A stretch of DNA of 20,212 nucleotides from Elysia marginata. Its lineage: Eukaryota > Mollusca > Gastropoda > Plakobranchidae. The DNA lies in NCBI GenBank assembly GCA_019649035.1, contig BMAT01004287.1, positions 6,494-26,705 on the forward strand, read 5' to 3'. Positions 8,480 through 18,665 of the stretch are shown here, one piece after another; the stretch's first letter is position 1; the number at the start of each line of letters is the position of its first letter. Position numbers and translations under genes: made by a program. The notes under the pieces were generated by a model. It was not told the DNA's origin and made no database searches. It saw only the letters and a list, made by a program, of their open reading frames with translations.

Positions 8480-9296
8480 CTGCTCCACAAAAAAGCACCT
8501 TAAAAGTTCTTACGAGTTTCCTTAAACATGCTATGAATTTGTCTAGATAGGGTATAGTAAAACAAAGAAAAATATACGTTACGTGTATGGTTTCTTTACA
8601 TATGAAATTAAAGTAGCATTCGATAGAATCTACAACCACAAGAATTATTTATAAGATGAGAAAAGAAAGAACTTAAAAACTTACAAGGACTACAAAAAAA
8701 TTTTCTTTTTTGTTGTATATTTACGAGATATTTTGATAGTTAAAGGTTTGACTGAACTCTTGGCCAGTTTGAAGCAGCTAAAATTTTCATCCAATGCAGT
8801 TGTAGCATTATACAGAAACAAGGGATAAATGTGCATCCCAGAGATAAAAGAGAGAAAGGCAAAAGGTAGGGCAAAGAGATATAGGGATAGAAAGATACAC
8901 AGGAGAAGCAGACTGAGGGAGTGAGGAGATCAGATAAAGACATCGGCTGGCTAACAGAAAAGATAATGAAAATTGTGCATATAAAAAGGGGGGTGAGGAG
9001 TGGGAACAATAAATACTCAAATCGGAGACGAAAAGGTTCTGAAAACCTGCTTCTCTCCACTGCTAAGTTAATATCTATAAATTCTTTCAATCATTCAAGA
9101 GAAATGATGAAGTAAAAAGAAGAAGAAGAAAATGACATGAAGAGAGGAAGGGGGTGATCGCGACAGAGATAATTTGTACTAAAGAAGGCCAAGTCATTTG
9201 AAGGTTTAATCCAATCTTGAAAATAGTAATTCTTTGCAAATTTGTATGTTTGTCTTCCTCAAGGTTACACCCACTTTCTGTCCTCCTCTCGTTCAG
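8480..9296. other. Non-coding, purine-rich stretch
   Basis: From about 8820 to 9165 the + strand is rich in GA and GAA (for example AGAAGAAGAAG near 9119). This produces long pyrimidine-coded frames on the minus strand, including one of 116 codons at 8740-9090, which reads as Ser/Leu/Phe/Pro and is not credited as a gene. Confidence 0.55.
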
Positions 9297-9413
9297 GGGA
9301 AGAAACTAAATTATTTCGACGATTTCTGTCCCAAAACCAGCACAAGCAAAAAAATTAAATTGATGCGGCAACTGGACTTGACTCTAAACGCCGTTCTCCT
9401 TAAAAGTTCTTGA
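9297..9413 (+). other. Candidate last exon (phase 0) with nearby AATAAA
   Basis: A pyrimidine-rich acceptor (CTTTCTGTCCTCCTCTCGTTCAG) ends at 9296. A phase-0 frame of 38 codons follows and stops with TGA at 9411-9413; overlapping AATAAA signals lie at 9440-9449. The phase fits the donor at 5265. The peptide is Lys-rich with one cysteine and shows no known domain, and 38 open codons are not unusual here. It may be a chance match. Confidence 0.2.
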
Positions 9414-10240
9414 AAAAAATAATTTGATACAAATACAACAATAAATAAAATATCAGGAATGAACTTTGCACACATTATCAAATACTGAAACAAAAGAATA
9501 TTGCAGTTGCCACAGTAGTTCGAGTAATTCTAGTCCGTTACTTTTGTGCGTAACCCCAAAATGTCCTTCACTTCGGTAAAATGTTTTATTATTTATCACT
9601 AAGTATGCAGAACTACTATTGCTAATGAAAACATTGCTCTCAATGTCTGGCCAAATGCTTATAGGATTTTTTAAACCACATATAATACGCAAACTATAAG
9701 CAGCACTGCTTGATGCGATGACTCAGATTGAAACGCAAGTAAATTTATAAACATGGCCAGCTTTATCAAACATATTAGGAATATGTCGTAATGCATGACA
9801 ATTTTATTATGACCCCCCTTGACAAATCAAAATTTGAACTATTTTCCTCAGAATTGGACCTGTCTTTTTAGCCACTATGTTGAACTCAGCGACAAATGTT
9901 CACTTCTTTTGCACTTGTGTTTGCATGTTATGAAATTCATCGGTATATTTTTTCAGTTTAGTTAAAGATTTGATTACTTTAGCTCCATTGTCTTTTACAA
10001 CTTGACCAAATGAAATGCTTTAAATGTTAGCTTAGAGAAACTTTCGTGCAAAGGCACTGAAAACAAGAATGCTATAAAAAGTTCAATTGGTTTCAATTAA
10101 AATATATTTTATACAAGAGTATCACTACGCCTGTGCGATTCGAAACCCAACCTTCTCTCTCTTTATCTCCTCTCACCCCTAACAAGAAAAAATATTTCGA
10201 TTTAGAATATATTGTAAGTATCATAACACACCTTATTAGA
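9414..10240. other. Non-coding AT-rich stretch
   Basis: Apart from the AATAAA signals just past 9413, nothing that I can support. An 80-codon minus-strand frame at 9453-9692 begins with TTG and is within chance expectation for this much AT-rich DNA. Confidence 0.5.
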
Positions 10241-10246
10241 TTAAGA

Positions 10247-10276
10247 CCTAGGCCACCGTACTCAAACGCGGCCTAG
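10247..10276. repeat. Short perfect inverted repeat
   Basis: CTAGGCC faces GGCCTAG across about 16 bases, next to the promoter-like patch. Function unknown. Confidence 0.6.
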
Positions 10277-10387
10277 ATTTAGACTCATGCTCAGCAAACT
10301 CGGCAAAATGGCTCTTGCGTGGGGTAAAAAAATAGGCGATTGAACTCACAATATCAACAGAGGAATTGACATGGCAAGGACAACGCT

Positions 10388-10555
10388 GGTATATATATCG
10401 GTATCCAGACTTCCAAACAGTTCCCGCCTCCAAACTGTAATAGCCCCGCCTCTATTCAATATCCTCCTCTGGCCCCGCCCCTAACAGGGAGCTATCAGCT
10501 GTCCAATCTCTCACGACCTACCCCAGCATTCAACCTGCCTGCGTTGACCAATCAG
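10388..10555 (-). promoter_or_regulatory. Promoter-like GC-rich patch
   Basis: In AT-rich surroundings this patch carries GGCCCCGCCCCT (10471-10482) and CCCCGCCTC (10444-10452), which are Sp1-type GC boxes; TTCCCGCC (10421-10428), which fits an E2F site; CCAAT at 10503-10507; and CCAATCAG at 10548-10555, a good NF-Y site. A TATATATAT run sits at 10390-10398. Read on the minus strand the order is CCAAT, GC boxes, then TATA, which would start transcription near 10365. Motif match only; no coding exon with this start was found, so strand and activity are inference. Confidence 0.35.
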
Positions 10556-10639
10556 ATGGTCTGAGTTTGGCGTGGCGCCGGATCTTGTCAAGGAGGCACA
10601 AACAAGGGACCAAACTCTGCCATCACTTTGTCGGCAGTC

Positions 10640-11440
10640 GGCATTAGCGCGCCTTTGGTTTAGTCGCTTGTTACAAAAACAAGCCCTTTACTGCCCGCCC
10701 TCTGATAAGATTTGTGGACCAAGGAGCACTTCATCTGATTAGCCGAGTGCAAAGAGACCTGCCGCAAAAAAGAGAGCAAGAGACAGAAACACGCACAATA
10801 TTGCATCTGATAGCTCCTCACTGTTTCGGCTTTCAGGAAAGTTCCTCTTTCACCAAAAATTAATACAAGCAGTGTACAGATTGGGCATTAATTAATATTT
10901 GGGTCATGGGTGTACACGTGTACACGTTCCTCGCTTTTTGTCAATATAAACAACAATATCTGCATGTGAGTGATAGTGTACCGACGGCGATTCAACTAAA
11001 GAGAGTATAAGAATGATACTGTCTTTGAAGGTGATGCGAGTGTTTGAATGTCCACAAATCGATTAATGTATATTAGCGTAAAAACTGGGCATGCGTATTT
11101 TAGTGATGCCAGATATCGAGTGCTTAGCACCATCAAACTAGACTACGCATTCTTTCAAGCCAAAAACTAAGCGTTTCGTACAACTTACTGCTGTGGTCAA
11201 AACAGTGTAAAGATCGAAACAGTTTAGACATTGATTTACTATTATTATTAAGCTTAGGAGACCTTGAGCAATAAGAAATAACAGATTTACAACACGAAAT
11301 AAAGCCAAGTAGCTTTAAGCCTGGAGTGTAAGTATGATTTTAGGCCGATATGTTGGAAGCCGTGAATACCGGCTATGAATGAGAAAAAGTAGTTGCACTA
11401 ACACTTGCTTACTGGGAGTGAGTTTCAGTTCTCCTGCCAG
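10640..11440. other. Non-coding stretch
   Basis: Moderate GC at first, then AT-rich. It holds the 16-bp palindrome at 10910-10925. No coding signal seen. Confidence 0.5.
10910..10925. promoter_or_regulatory. 16-bp perfect palindrome with E-box core
   Basis: GTGTACACGTGTACAC equals its own reverse complement. The centre CACGTG is the canonical E-box bound by bHLH factors such as Myc/Max or Clock/Cycle types. It lies about 350-500 bases from the promoter-like patch. Binding is inference. Confidence 0.35.
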
Positions 11441-11450
11441 TCTTGCCCTG

Positions 11451-11612
11451 ATCGATACCAGTTGCTCATATCGATACAAGCAATCGATACACTTTAACAC
11501 TCTGCTGTTACTATCGATGCAGGCAAGCAATCAACCTTAATTACCGGATGATCATAATCTGGATACAATCAATCAGCTTATGCGACTCTATATATCGATA
11601 CAAACAACCAAC
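11451..11612 (+). repeat. Cluster of ATCGATAC motifs
   Basis: ATCGATAC or a one-base variant starts at 11451, 11470, 11483, 11513 and 11594. Several continue as ACAAGCAA or ACAAACAA, and related GATACAATCAATC pieces lie between. It looks like a decayed tandem repeat with a core near ATCGATACAAGCAATC. TATCGATA-type sites also serve as DREF-like binding sites in insects, which may be irrelevant here. Confidence 0.6.
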
Positions 11613-12600
11613 TATAGTTAAAACCCGATGCCAGAGCTACAATTTACAAATTTATGATTTCAACAACAAATCACCACAGTCCAAATGTAAAAAAAATCAA
11701 AATAAAGTATGCCCTGCTCTTTTTCAAAAAAAATTTTTATGGTTTAAGGCACACATATACGGCACCAGATAGATGCCAGAACAAAGTCAGGTATGCCTTA
11801 GATTTTTTTTTAGATGTGATGCTTTATTTGTTCAACTCATCTATTCTTTATCAATTCAGAACACGTCATGTTGGTTGCTTATGGTCAGGCGGGAACCAGC
11901 ATCTAAAATTTTATTTGATTCAGAGCTAAGCCAAACGCACATTCCTCGATAAAATGAATAAAGACATAGCTCAAAGTAGCATTTATTGACCAATTGCTCC
12001 ATCAAAATAATACATCGCAACTATGTTTGGTTCTTAATTTAATTGACTTTTCTTGGTAAGGTATTAGTTTAAACTGCTTAATGTATTGTTTCAGCGTAAT
12101 ACCTAGTCTTGTAGGGGTTTCAAACAAAAATAAATTTACTGAAATGCCGTTTTTCTACCACGTTATCGCAATAGGGTTGTTTTTCTATGCGCCCTAACTG
12201 CATCTTCATTTTATCTATTTATTTATACATCTGTTTTTATTTTTTATTCATATTTTTTTTAATTTATATTTCTTGTTTTTTACACAGTAGGACATAATTA
12301 TTGTTTCAAATATATATTCATTTTTTCTTGTTTTCAGCAACAACAAAAATCAAGGTTGACTTAGTTTCCTTGCGACTTTTATGCGTCTGTTACAGTTTTT
12401 TAATCTCTTTTCTCGCTTTGTCACTTGATAACAGTTGTTAATCTTTAATCAAGACAGTACCGTATTGCTAATGCGCCCATTTATTACTGTCGTTGTTGTC
12501 AATGTTGATGCTGCTGTTGCTTTTACAGATGTTAAGATGATAACTTTTCTAGGGCTTTTCACATGTATGAATTGCAATACCTCTCTTACTGTTAGAACTA
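11613..12600. other. Non-coding AT-rich stretch
   Basis: T-rich. A fine-looking acceptor (TTCTTGTTTTCAG ending near 12338) is followed after eight codons by a stop in phase 0. Nothing else supported. Confidence 0.5.
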
Positions 12601-12661
12601 GCTATATAGGTAAGACAAATTCCCAGAGAGATAACAATAAAATTGATGAATCACCCGCTAG

Positions 12662-12934
12662 CCTATCGGCAGATCTGCGTCTTCCACAAGTCCCCTTTCC
12701 CATAATCCCTATCAACCTCTTGACCGTTCCCACTGGTCAGCGGTCCATCCTGGGGTTGTCGAGGACGTGAGAACGAGTCGGCCCGAAGCCCTCCCACCAA
12801 CTGACCATAGCCACAACATTCCTCGAACACCAAGACACAAGCTACAGGAACTGGCCGTGGACAAAATGATTATATTAGCGTTAGAGCGCTATTCTGGCCA
12901 CCGAGGCAAGATCCAGAAAGTCTACAGCTTTTAA
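12662..12934 (+). other. GC-rich open segment, possible exon or old repeat
   Basis: A + strand frame starts after the TAG at 12659-12661 and runs 90 codons to TAA at 12932-12934. GC content is near that of the known exons and well above the surroundings. The product would be polar, rich in Pro, His and Arg, with a more regular C-terminal 30 residues (Lys-Leu-Gln-Glu-Leu-Ala-Val-Asp-Lys-Met). It has no cysteine, no known domain and a poor pyrimidine tract before the AG. One minus-strand frame is also open over most of it, so GC content alone may explain the lack of stops. It could be a phase-0 last exon of the upstream gene, an exon of an unknown gene, or a mobile-element relic. Confidence 0.25.
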
Positions 12935-13722
12935 CTGTCAGCAGTAACCTTCATAGATGACGTCAATGTCGAGTTTAATGCAAGGACCATATCAATTTAA
13001 AACTTATGCCCGAGACTCTAGGGATCTAGGTGACGTCAAAGACATATGTATCTCGACTTGCTTATGGGTGGTTGAAAGTTCCAAGAATTTCTTAGTGATG
13101 TTATAAAATTCCTTTTTTCATTGCAAGTAGCGTAAAAAAAATACCTTCTAAGGTCAGACCACCCAAGATAGTCTGCTGTATTGCTCGTTGTGTTCGTAGT
13201 TTGTCTTTTGGGCATAATTATGTATTTTAAGCTTCTCGATAACAATAAAAAAATCTGATCCAAACTTCTTTTATTAAGAAAGGAAATACTTCCCATTTTA
13301 GAGTTTCCAACGGTGTTTTTTTTCCTTTCACACGTAACCTTTATAATGAATTGATGTACTGTTGGCTGTTGTGTTGACAGAGTTCTGACTTTTTAAAATT
13401 ATAATTTCATATTTTGAAAAGCACTGTAGGTAAAAATGTCAAGAATGTTGTTTCTCCATGTCTTGAATTATAAAGTGCCTTGTGCTAATTGGAAAATGCT
13501 GCCTCCTAATCGTTGTTATTGTAATTTTTTTGTTTTACAAAACATAGGCCTATACTCTTTGAAAACCCTAACTGATTATACAAACAGACGAAAGTCATTT
13601 GTTGTGGTCAAATAAAGCAAACATGAGCAACTAACATATTTCATGAGATTTTCCCTCTTTTGTGAGTTTTTATATTGTGTAGTCTTGGCTGCTCTTGTCT
13701 TCTCGCTGTATAAGAGCCACAC
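12935..13722. other. Non-coding AT-rich stretch
   Basis: No coding or RNA signal that I can support on either strand. Confidence 0.5.
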
Positions 13723-13941
13723 TAAAGGTCGTTTGACATGACACGTATTCCGCGCGGAAGATTCCAGACCGTCTTTGCACCGGGCACTTTGAAAAAATTC
13801 TATCCATTATTAAATCACCTACACCGATGCAGCATTCGTGCGCCATATGAAAGAAAAAACGGATTGCATGCAGCCGTTTACCGATTCAATGACGATCCGG
13901 AGTCCTCCGTACGATATACGCATCATGTGAAATGATCTTAA
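13723..13941 (+). mobile_element. MITE-like element, copy B (intact inverted repeats)
   Basis: The ends are long imperfect inverted repeats of about 55-60 bases. The left starts TAAAGGTCGTTTGACATGA with CGTATTCCGCGCGGAAGA next; the reverse complement of the right end starts TTAAGATCATTTCACATGA with CGTATATCGTACGGAGGA next, and similarity continues through CAGACCGTC against CGGATCGTC. Total about 219 bases with a short unique centre and no transposase. Flanking TTAA or TA may be the target site, but this cannot be settled. The 65-codon frame at 13738 is a reading of the repeat. Confidence 0.85.
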
Positions 13942-14430
13942 ACGCCCATAGCTATATGTCTACATACCAAGTAAAGCACATAGCCTATTATTGCAAAAAT
14001 ACATAACTGTAAAGTTGTTTTTTTCTAAAAAAACAAAACAAAACCATGATGGCTTTAACCTGAACTGTTATTGTGCGACTCATTAATCTAAAAGCTTAAC
14101 AGGTTTTTTTTTTATTTGAATAATATAGTTTGTCATTTCCTTTCCTCCCACTGTGTTATAATCTACAGATTTTTGTTTACAGCATAAATCTACAAAACCC
14201 ATTTTTTTATCTTTACATACTTGCCATTATACTAGTAAATAGTTTTCCTAGGTTTTAGTTAGTGAAAAGGTGCTCTAATAGCATTCATTCACGTCGCCTA
14301 GTCTTTTTCATATAATCATTATCGTGCCGCACAATGAGGTGCGCAATCTGCGTGATGTAGGTAAGAAGGTTGGCGGAAAGGACTGGTGTTTTTTAATTTA
14401 ATCAATCATTACCAGACCCTGATAAGATTA
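13942..14430. other. Non-coding AT-rich stretch
   Basis: Nothing supported. Confidence 0.5.
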
Positions 14431-14439
14431 AGGTCGGCT

Positions 14440-14610
14440 TCATTGGCTCTCCAAAAGCCTGTACACGTAATTATTTCGTTTCGATTGGTCTCTGAGCTAC
14501 ATGACTCAATTCTAGAGATTTTCTAGAGAAGGTAGCATAAATACTCTGCCTGGTTTTTTTAAAGTTAATTTTCTGAAGAAATTCGTTTTGAATTTTCGAA
14601 GCTTTTTGGA
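14440..14610 (+). promoter_or_regulatory. Promoter-like patch with repeated heat-shock-like motifs
   Basis: ATTGG (inverted CCAAT) is at 14442-14446 and 14484-14488. TTCTAGAGA is repeated at 14510-14518 and 14521-14529, then GAA, giving the TTC/GA alternation of heat-shock elements. CATAAATA at 14536-14543 sits where a TATA box would. Downstream, GAAGAAATTC and TTTTCGAAG near 14576-14601 repeat the same theme. The order fits a stress-inducible promoter on the + strand, but no coding sequence follows within reach, and the motifs are short. Confidence 0.25.
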
Positions 14611-14639
14611 GCTTTGGAAATCTAGGAATAACTTACTGT

Positions 14640-15590
14640 GGTGTATTTTTTTGCGCGTCCATTTCTGTTTCCACTTTTTACCCAGTAAAGCTTTCTCAGA
14701 TTGAAATTCATCACTTTGAAAAGTTTGTTTTAAAACATAACATAAATCATAGCAATCTTATGTAATTGTATGCTTTCCAATAATCTGAATATTATGAAAA
14801 AGTTTTTAATCGTTTTACTGTATGTATAATTATATAGAGGCCAACATAAAATTCTGCAAGATTAAAATCATTCGTTCTTTTATGTATCTAGCTCTGTGTA
14901 TCAAAGATTTTGTGTAGCACTAATTCTACACGATGTTATATTTTGGGTTATTTCATGATATTTAAGCCAGCAGATATTATATCGCAGAATAGAACATTGA
15001 ATGCGCCTATGTTTCGTTTAAGATATAGGTAATACATGAAAGGGGATAGGCATTTACTAGTCGTTTCAAACGAAAGTAAATTCAAGAATAATTAGCTTTG
15101 CGAAACATTCAGACAAATACGAAGTATTTCATGAATAAAAGAAAGAAAATAGATTATAATTGTACTATTTTTTAATTAATAATAGACTTCTCATGATGAT
15201 ATGATACAACTCCTTATTTTGTCCAACTTTAATAATAAAAAAAACCATCAATGTGCAAACCTATCTGCATCCGAGAATCTTAATTTGTAACTTTAATTAC
15301 AATAATAATATTGTAGATGACCAATTTGGAGTGACCTTCACCTTCAAAACATGGAATGTATGGCACTTGGGAGCAGAACATCACCTGAGGACAAAATAAA
15401 AAAGCAGGAGAAGTGTTGGTAAACATATAGGAATTTATGATTATATTATAAGCCTAGTACATGTACATGTATTTTGTAATCTTTGCCCTGGTTCTTCCTT
15501 TGTGGCGACCGTGTCTATAATTTCCCACCGTCACATAAACTTTTTTCGTGACATTTAACAAGTATATCTTCTATTCTTTTCAATCCACTT
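14640..15590. other. Non-coding AT-rich stretch
   Basis: It contains the 14-bp palindrome TACATGTACATGTA near 15457-15470, probably a TACATG tandem. Otherwise nothing supported. Confidence 0.5.
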
Positions 15591-15593
15591 TCC

Positions 15594-15919
15594 CTAAAAC
15601 TCAGGATCGGCTCTGTGGCCTAGCGGTAAGACACTCGCTCAGAGATCGGGAGGTGCGTGGTTCGATCCCCGGCCGAGTCAAACAAAGGATTTAAAAATTG
15701 GTATTAACAGTTGACCCGCCTAGTGTCTGGCATTAAGGATTTAGTGTTAAGTCTGGTCGGCCCGATGTCAGGATAATGTAACTGGGTGTGGTGTACGCAA
15801 GCGCTCCTTACATCACAGTGTAGTAGCACGCTTTCAATTGTCCTCAGCTCCGTCTCTGATAAAAGCTCGAAGTTGACTGGGACGTCAGAAATTCAAACAA
15901 GCAAACTAAAACTCAAGAT
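15594..15919 (+). mobile_element. tRNA-derived SINE, nearly full length, with target duplication
   Basis: The tRNA-like head (15609-15680) has A box TGGCCTAGCGG (15616-15626) and B box GGTTCGATCCC (15659-15669), the two RNA polymerase III promoter boxes; six of seven acceptor-stem positions pair. The body carries TAGTGTCTGGCATTAAGGAT, GGTCGGCCCGATGTCAGGAT and TAATGTAACTGGGTG, close to a central region I know from SINEs of molluscs and other invertebrates. It ends in TTCAAACAAGCAAA. The flanks CTAAAACTCAGGAT (15594-15607) and CTAAAACTCAAGAT (15906-15919) match at 13 of 14 bases, a target-site duplication, which points to LINE-driven insertion and a fairly young age. Confidence 0.9.
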
Positions 15920-18212
15920 TGGACTAATATAATGAAAAGAAATAAAAGTCTCCCAAATTATTTTATAATGACATTTGGAAAAAAATCGAGGATTTACATT
16001 ACATTCCCTGATGTGAAATCACCAGGCGAATGATGCCTAGCAGAGGTTATAATAACTCACGTGTTTGCATTAGCAGGTGAAGAAAAAGAGAAAGGCTTTG
16101 CGGATAGTTTTAAATAAAAAAAAAAACACAACAAAGAAGCAATAAAAATAATAAAAGAAGAGTTCTGGCTCTTTGAGTAAACAGCAGATTTGCAGAGGAT
16201 TACCATTATCTCACGATGGGAGGAAAGATAACGTAAGGCTTGGAAGATACGAGGTTCAGAGTGTGTCTCTGAAATAATTATATTTTCTCAACTGAAGTGG
16301 TCTGTTCGTTGTCATCCCTGTTGTTGGATTTAAAACAAACAAGTTGTTTGGGCTAGGTATCAAAGAGCACTTGCAATAATGACAACAGCTTCGAGCATTC
16401 TGCACTGCCAAGCCATTAGTTTCGTTCTTGAGAGACTTGTACAACTTCACTGGAATCAACTCTGAGAAACCGCAAATATACTGGCGATTTGATTCAAACG
16501 GTTTCAAGGACTGACTCGATGAAACTGGATTATCTTGTTTTGGACCAAGCACCTTCCTAGGATTGACGAACACTTAATTTAAAACTAACGCAAAAAATAA
16601 AACAGTTCCGATGAGACGTCTTAGTTTTCGGCGGGTTTTTTTAAAGCCTTTTTGTCTTTTTACGTATGCTTTGTTTCTTCATTCTTTTTTGTTAGGGATT
16701 TCATCGATTCGGTTTTTTTTTTTCATTTGATGTAAATGTTTTCATTTTGCGTAAAGTTTTCGAATACACAATGTACAATTATTTTAAAATCAGCTCGAAT
16801 ATTTAGCACTCTTTTTAAAGCCTAAGTCAATCTAAGAAAGTGTATTGAAAGAAATGTCAGGTATAGCTTAGGTTTTGTGTTTCGGTAGTTTGTTTGTTGT
16901 TGTTGTTGTTTTTTTTTTTTTTTTGACAGTTGTAGTTACTAAATATTTATTTGTAAATTTCACTCGACTTTCCTTTAGACATGGCTTAAAGATCGTGTTG
17001 GTTCAACTGAACGATCTTTTACAAATCATTTTAACTGTTATCTGACAAAGGAGATAGTTTTGAGCGTTAAGCGGGGGAGGTTGAATTTTGATAAATGCTT
17101 CATCACCTTACCTTGCTTTGAAATACTTTTTATTGTTTTTAAAACCGAAGAGTACCAGTCATCTGGGTCATGAAAGATAGGGAAAATAAGATGGGATTGA
17201 AACACGTTAGTTTCGAAAACGAGAACGCTCTTTTTTCTGTGCGCTGTCCGATGCAGTTCGTGTTCATATCAGTTCAGTGCATGGTTTGGACAAAGATCGC
17301 GCACCATTTTCTGCTTTAGAACAATCTACTACAGCAGAACAAAATTTAGAGCATGTTTTGGTTACAAAGCTGGTACTGAAGCGCTTTCCATTTCGTATTA
17401 ATGGTGAGATTATCTAATGTTCAAAGCCAACAAAAGAGATGTGAAAAAAAAACAACAATCTGGCATGACCATGGCCTGGCAATTTATGAAACTGGGGGTT
17501 CACTTTATTTTGGCATGACAAATGGTAAAACAAGAGTTTCAATTGCTGGTATCTTATTCAGTGTCAACCAAAATGACCAAAGGAGACTAGGATGTCAAAC
17601 TTCTATTTCCGGCTATGTCTCTATAAACTAGCCTTGCCGGATTGTTTTACTGACTGCATGGTAATTGGTACAAACAGCTATCTTTGAGGATCAGAGCACA
17701 TTATAGTTTGCCCCAAATAATTTGTCATTCTCCTCAAGTGTCACAATTAACCACCACTTCTTTAACTTTTGTCAAAGAGTCACTTCCTGGGCCTCACTAT
17801 GATCAGGACAAAGTCAAGACTTCTGCCATAACTGTGTCCCTAGAGGGATTAAACAGAGTGGTGCCCCTTGTGACGCTTTGGCGTCTATTTCTTATCTCCC
17901 TTGATAGGCCTAGAGATTCACCGGTAGACGTTGAGAGGCGGGAGGAATGCAGCAAACGAAGCCTACCGAACCTGCATTGTTCTAACAGTCTCAATTAGTC
18001 TCATTTTTATTCTGCTATATACACCTCCACCCACAGACACACACCATAGGGTTTCAACGTAAGATAATAAAATTCTAGCCCAAGGCCAAGGACATTCTTT
18101 GAGCCACAGTAGACCTAATCCAGACACCGGTTGTTGTATGCTGTTTCTTATCCCAAAGCTTTTTGATCTTTACACTTAGTGGCATTACTGGCAATAGCTG
18201 CTATTGTCATGA
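15920..18212. other. Non-coding stretch without supported genes
   Basis: It holds a T run after GTT units near 16895-16924. The longest frames (minus 16256-16573, about 105 codons; plus 17684-17998, about 105 codons) show no domain, signal peptide or paired splice sites, and match chance expectation. TTATCTCCCTTG near 17892 resembles a short motif common in molluscan repeats, but no element ends are visible. Confidence 0.5.
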
Positions 18213-18251
18213 CAACCACTACTACTACTGATGCTGCTGCTGCTGCTGCTG

Positions 18252-18289
<38 letters not shown>

Positions 18290-18485
18290 TCTTCTTCTAC
18301 TACTGTTGCTGCTGCTGCTACTATTAACTACTTCTGTTGCTACTACTACTGTTGCTGCTGCTGTTGCTGCTGCTACTACTAACTGCTACTACTACTACTG
18401 CTACTCCTACTACTAGTGCTGCTGCTGCTACTACTACTACTACCACTACAACAGTTGCTACTGGATTACAACTATACTATTACTT

Positions 18486-18522
<37 letters not shown>

Positions 18523-18665
18523 CACTACTATTACTACTGTTGCTGCTGCTGTTGCTATTGCTACTACTAACTACTACTACTACTAATGTTGCTGCTGCTG
18601 CTACTACTACTACTACTACTACTATTTCTACTGCTGCTGCTGGTTCTACTGCTGGTGGTGGTGTT
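18213..18665 (+). repeat. Large ACT/GCT triplet repeat block
   Basis: About 450 bases made of alternating runs of CTA (ACT) and CTG (GCT), broken by TTC, GTT and CCA triplets. Blocks of GCT four to six times followed by ACT runs recur at least four times, so there is a higher-order pattern. Because the period is three, all frames stay open in stretches as poly-Thr/Ala, poly-Leu or poly-Tyr/Cys; none is a gene. Confidence 0.95.

Noticed and set aside
8740..9090. 116-codon minus-strand frame, hydrophobic
   Set aside because: It lies opposite a purine-rich tract, so Ser/Leu/Phe/Pro content and lack of stops follow from base composition; no domain or splice support.
12310..12338. Strong T-rich acceptor TTCTTGTTTTCAG
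   Set aside because: The phase-0 frame stops after eight codons (Gln-Gln-Gln-Lys-Ser-Arg-Leu-Thr); too short to credit.
15609..15680. tRNA gene call
   Set aside because: The fold is damaged in the D, anticodon and T arms, and SINE body, tail and target duplication follow, so it is the head of a SINE.
16256..16573. About 105-codon minus-strand frame with natural-looking composition
   Set aside because: It starts with GTG right after a stop and has no domain; about one frame this long is expected by chance in 20 kb of AT-rich DNA. Conservation would change this view.
17684..17998. About 105-codon plus frame and an overlapping minus frame
   Set aside because: Both strands open in a moderate-GC patch, no domain, no acceptor and donor pair.
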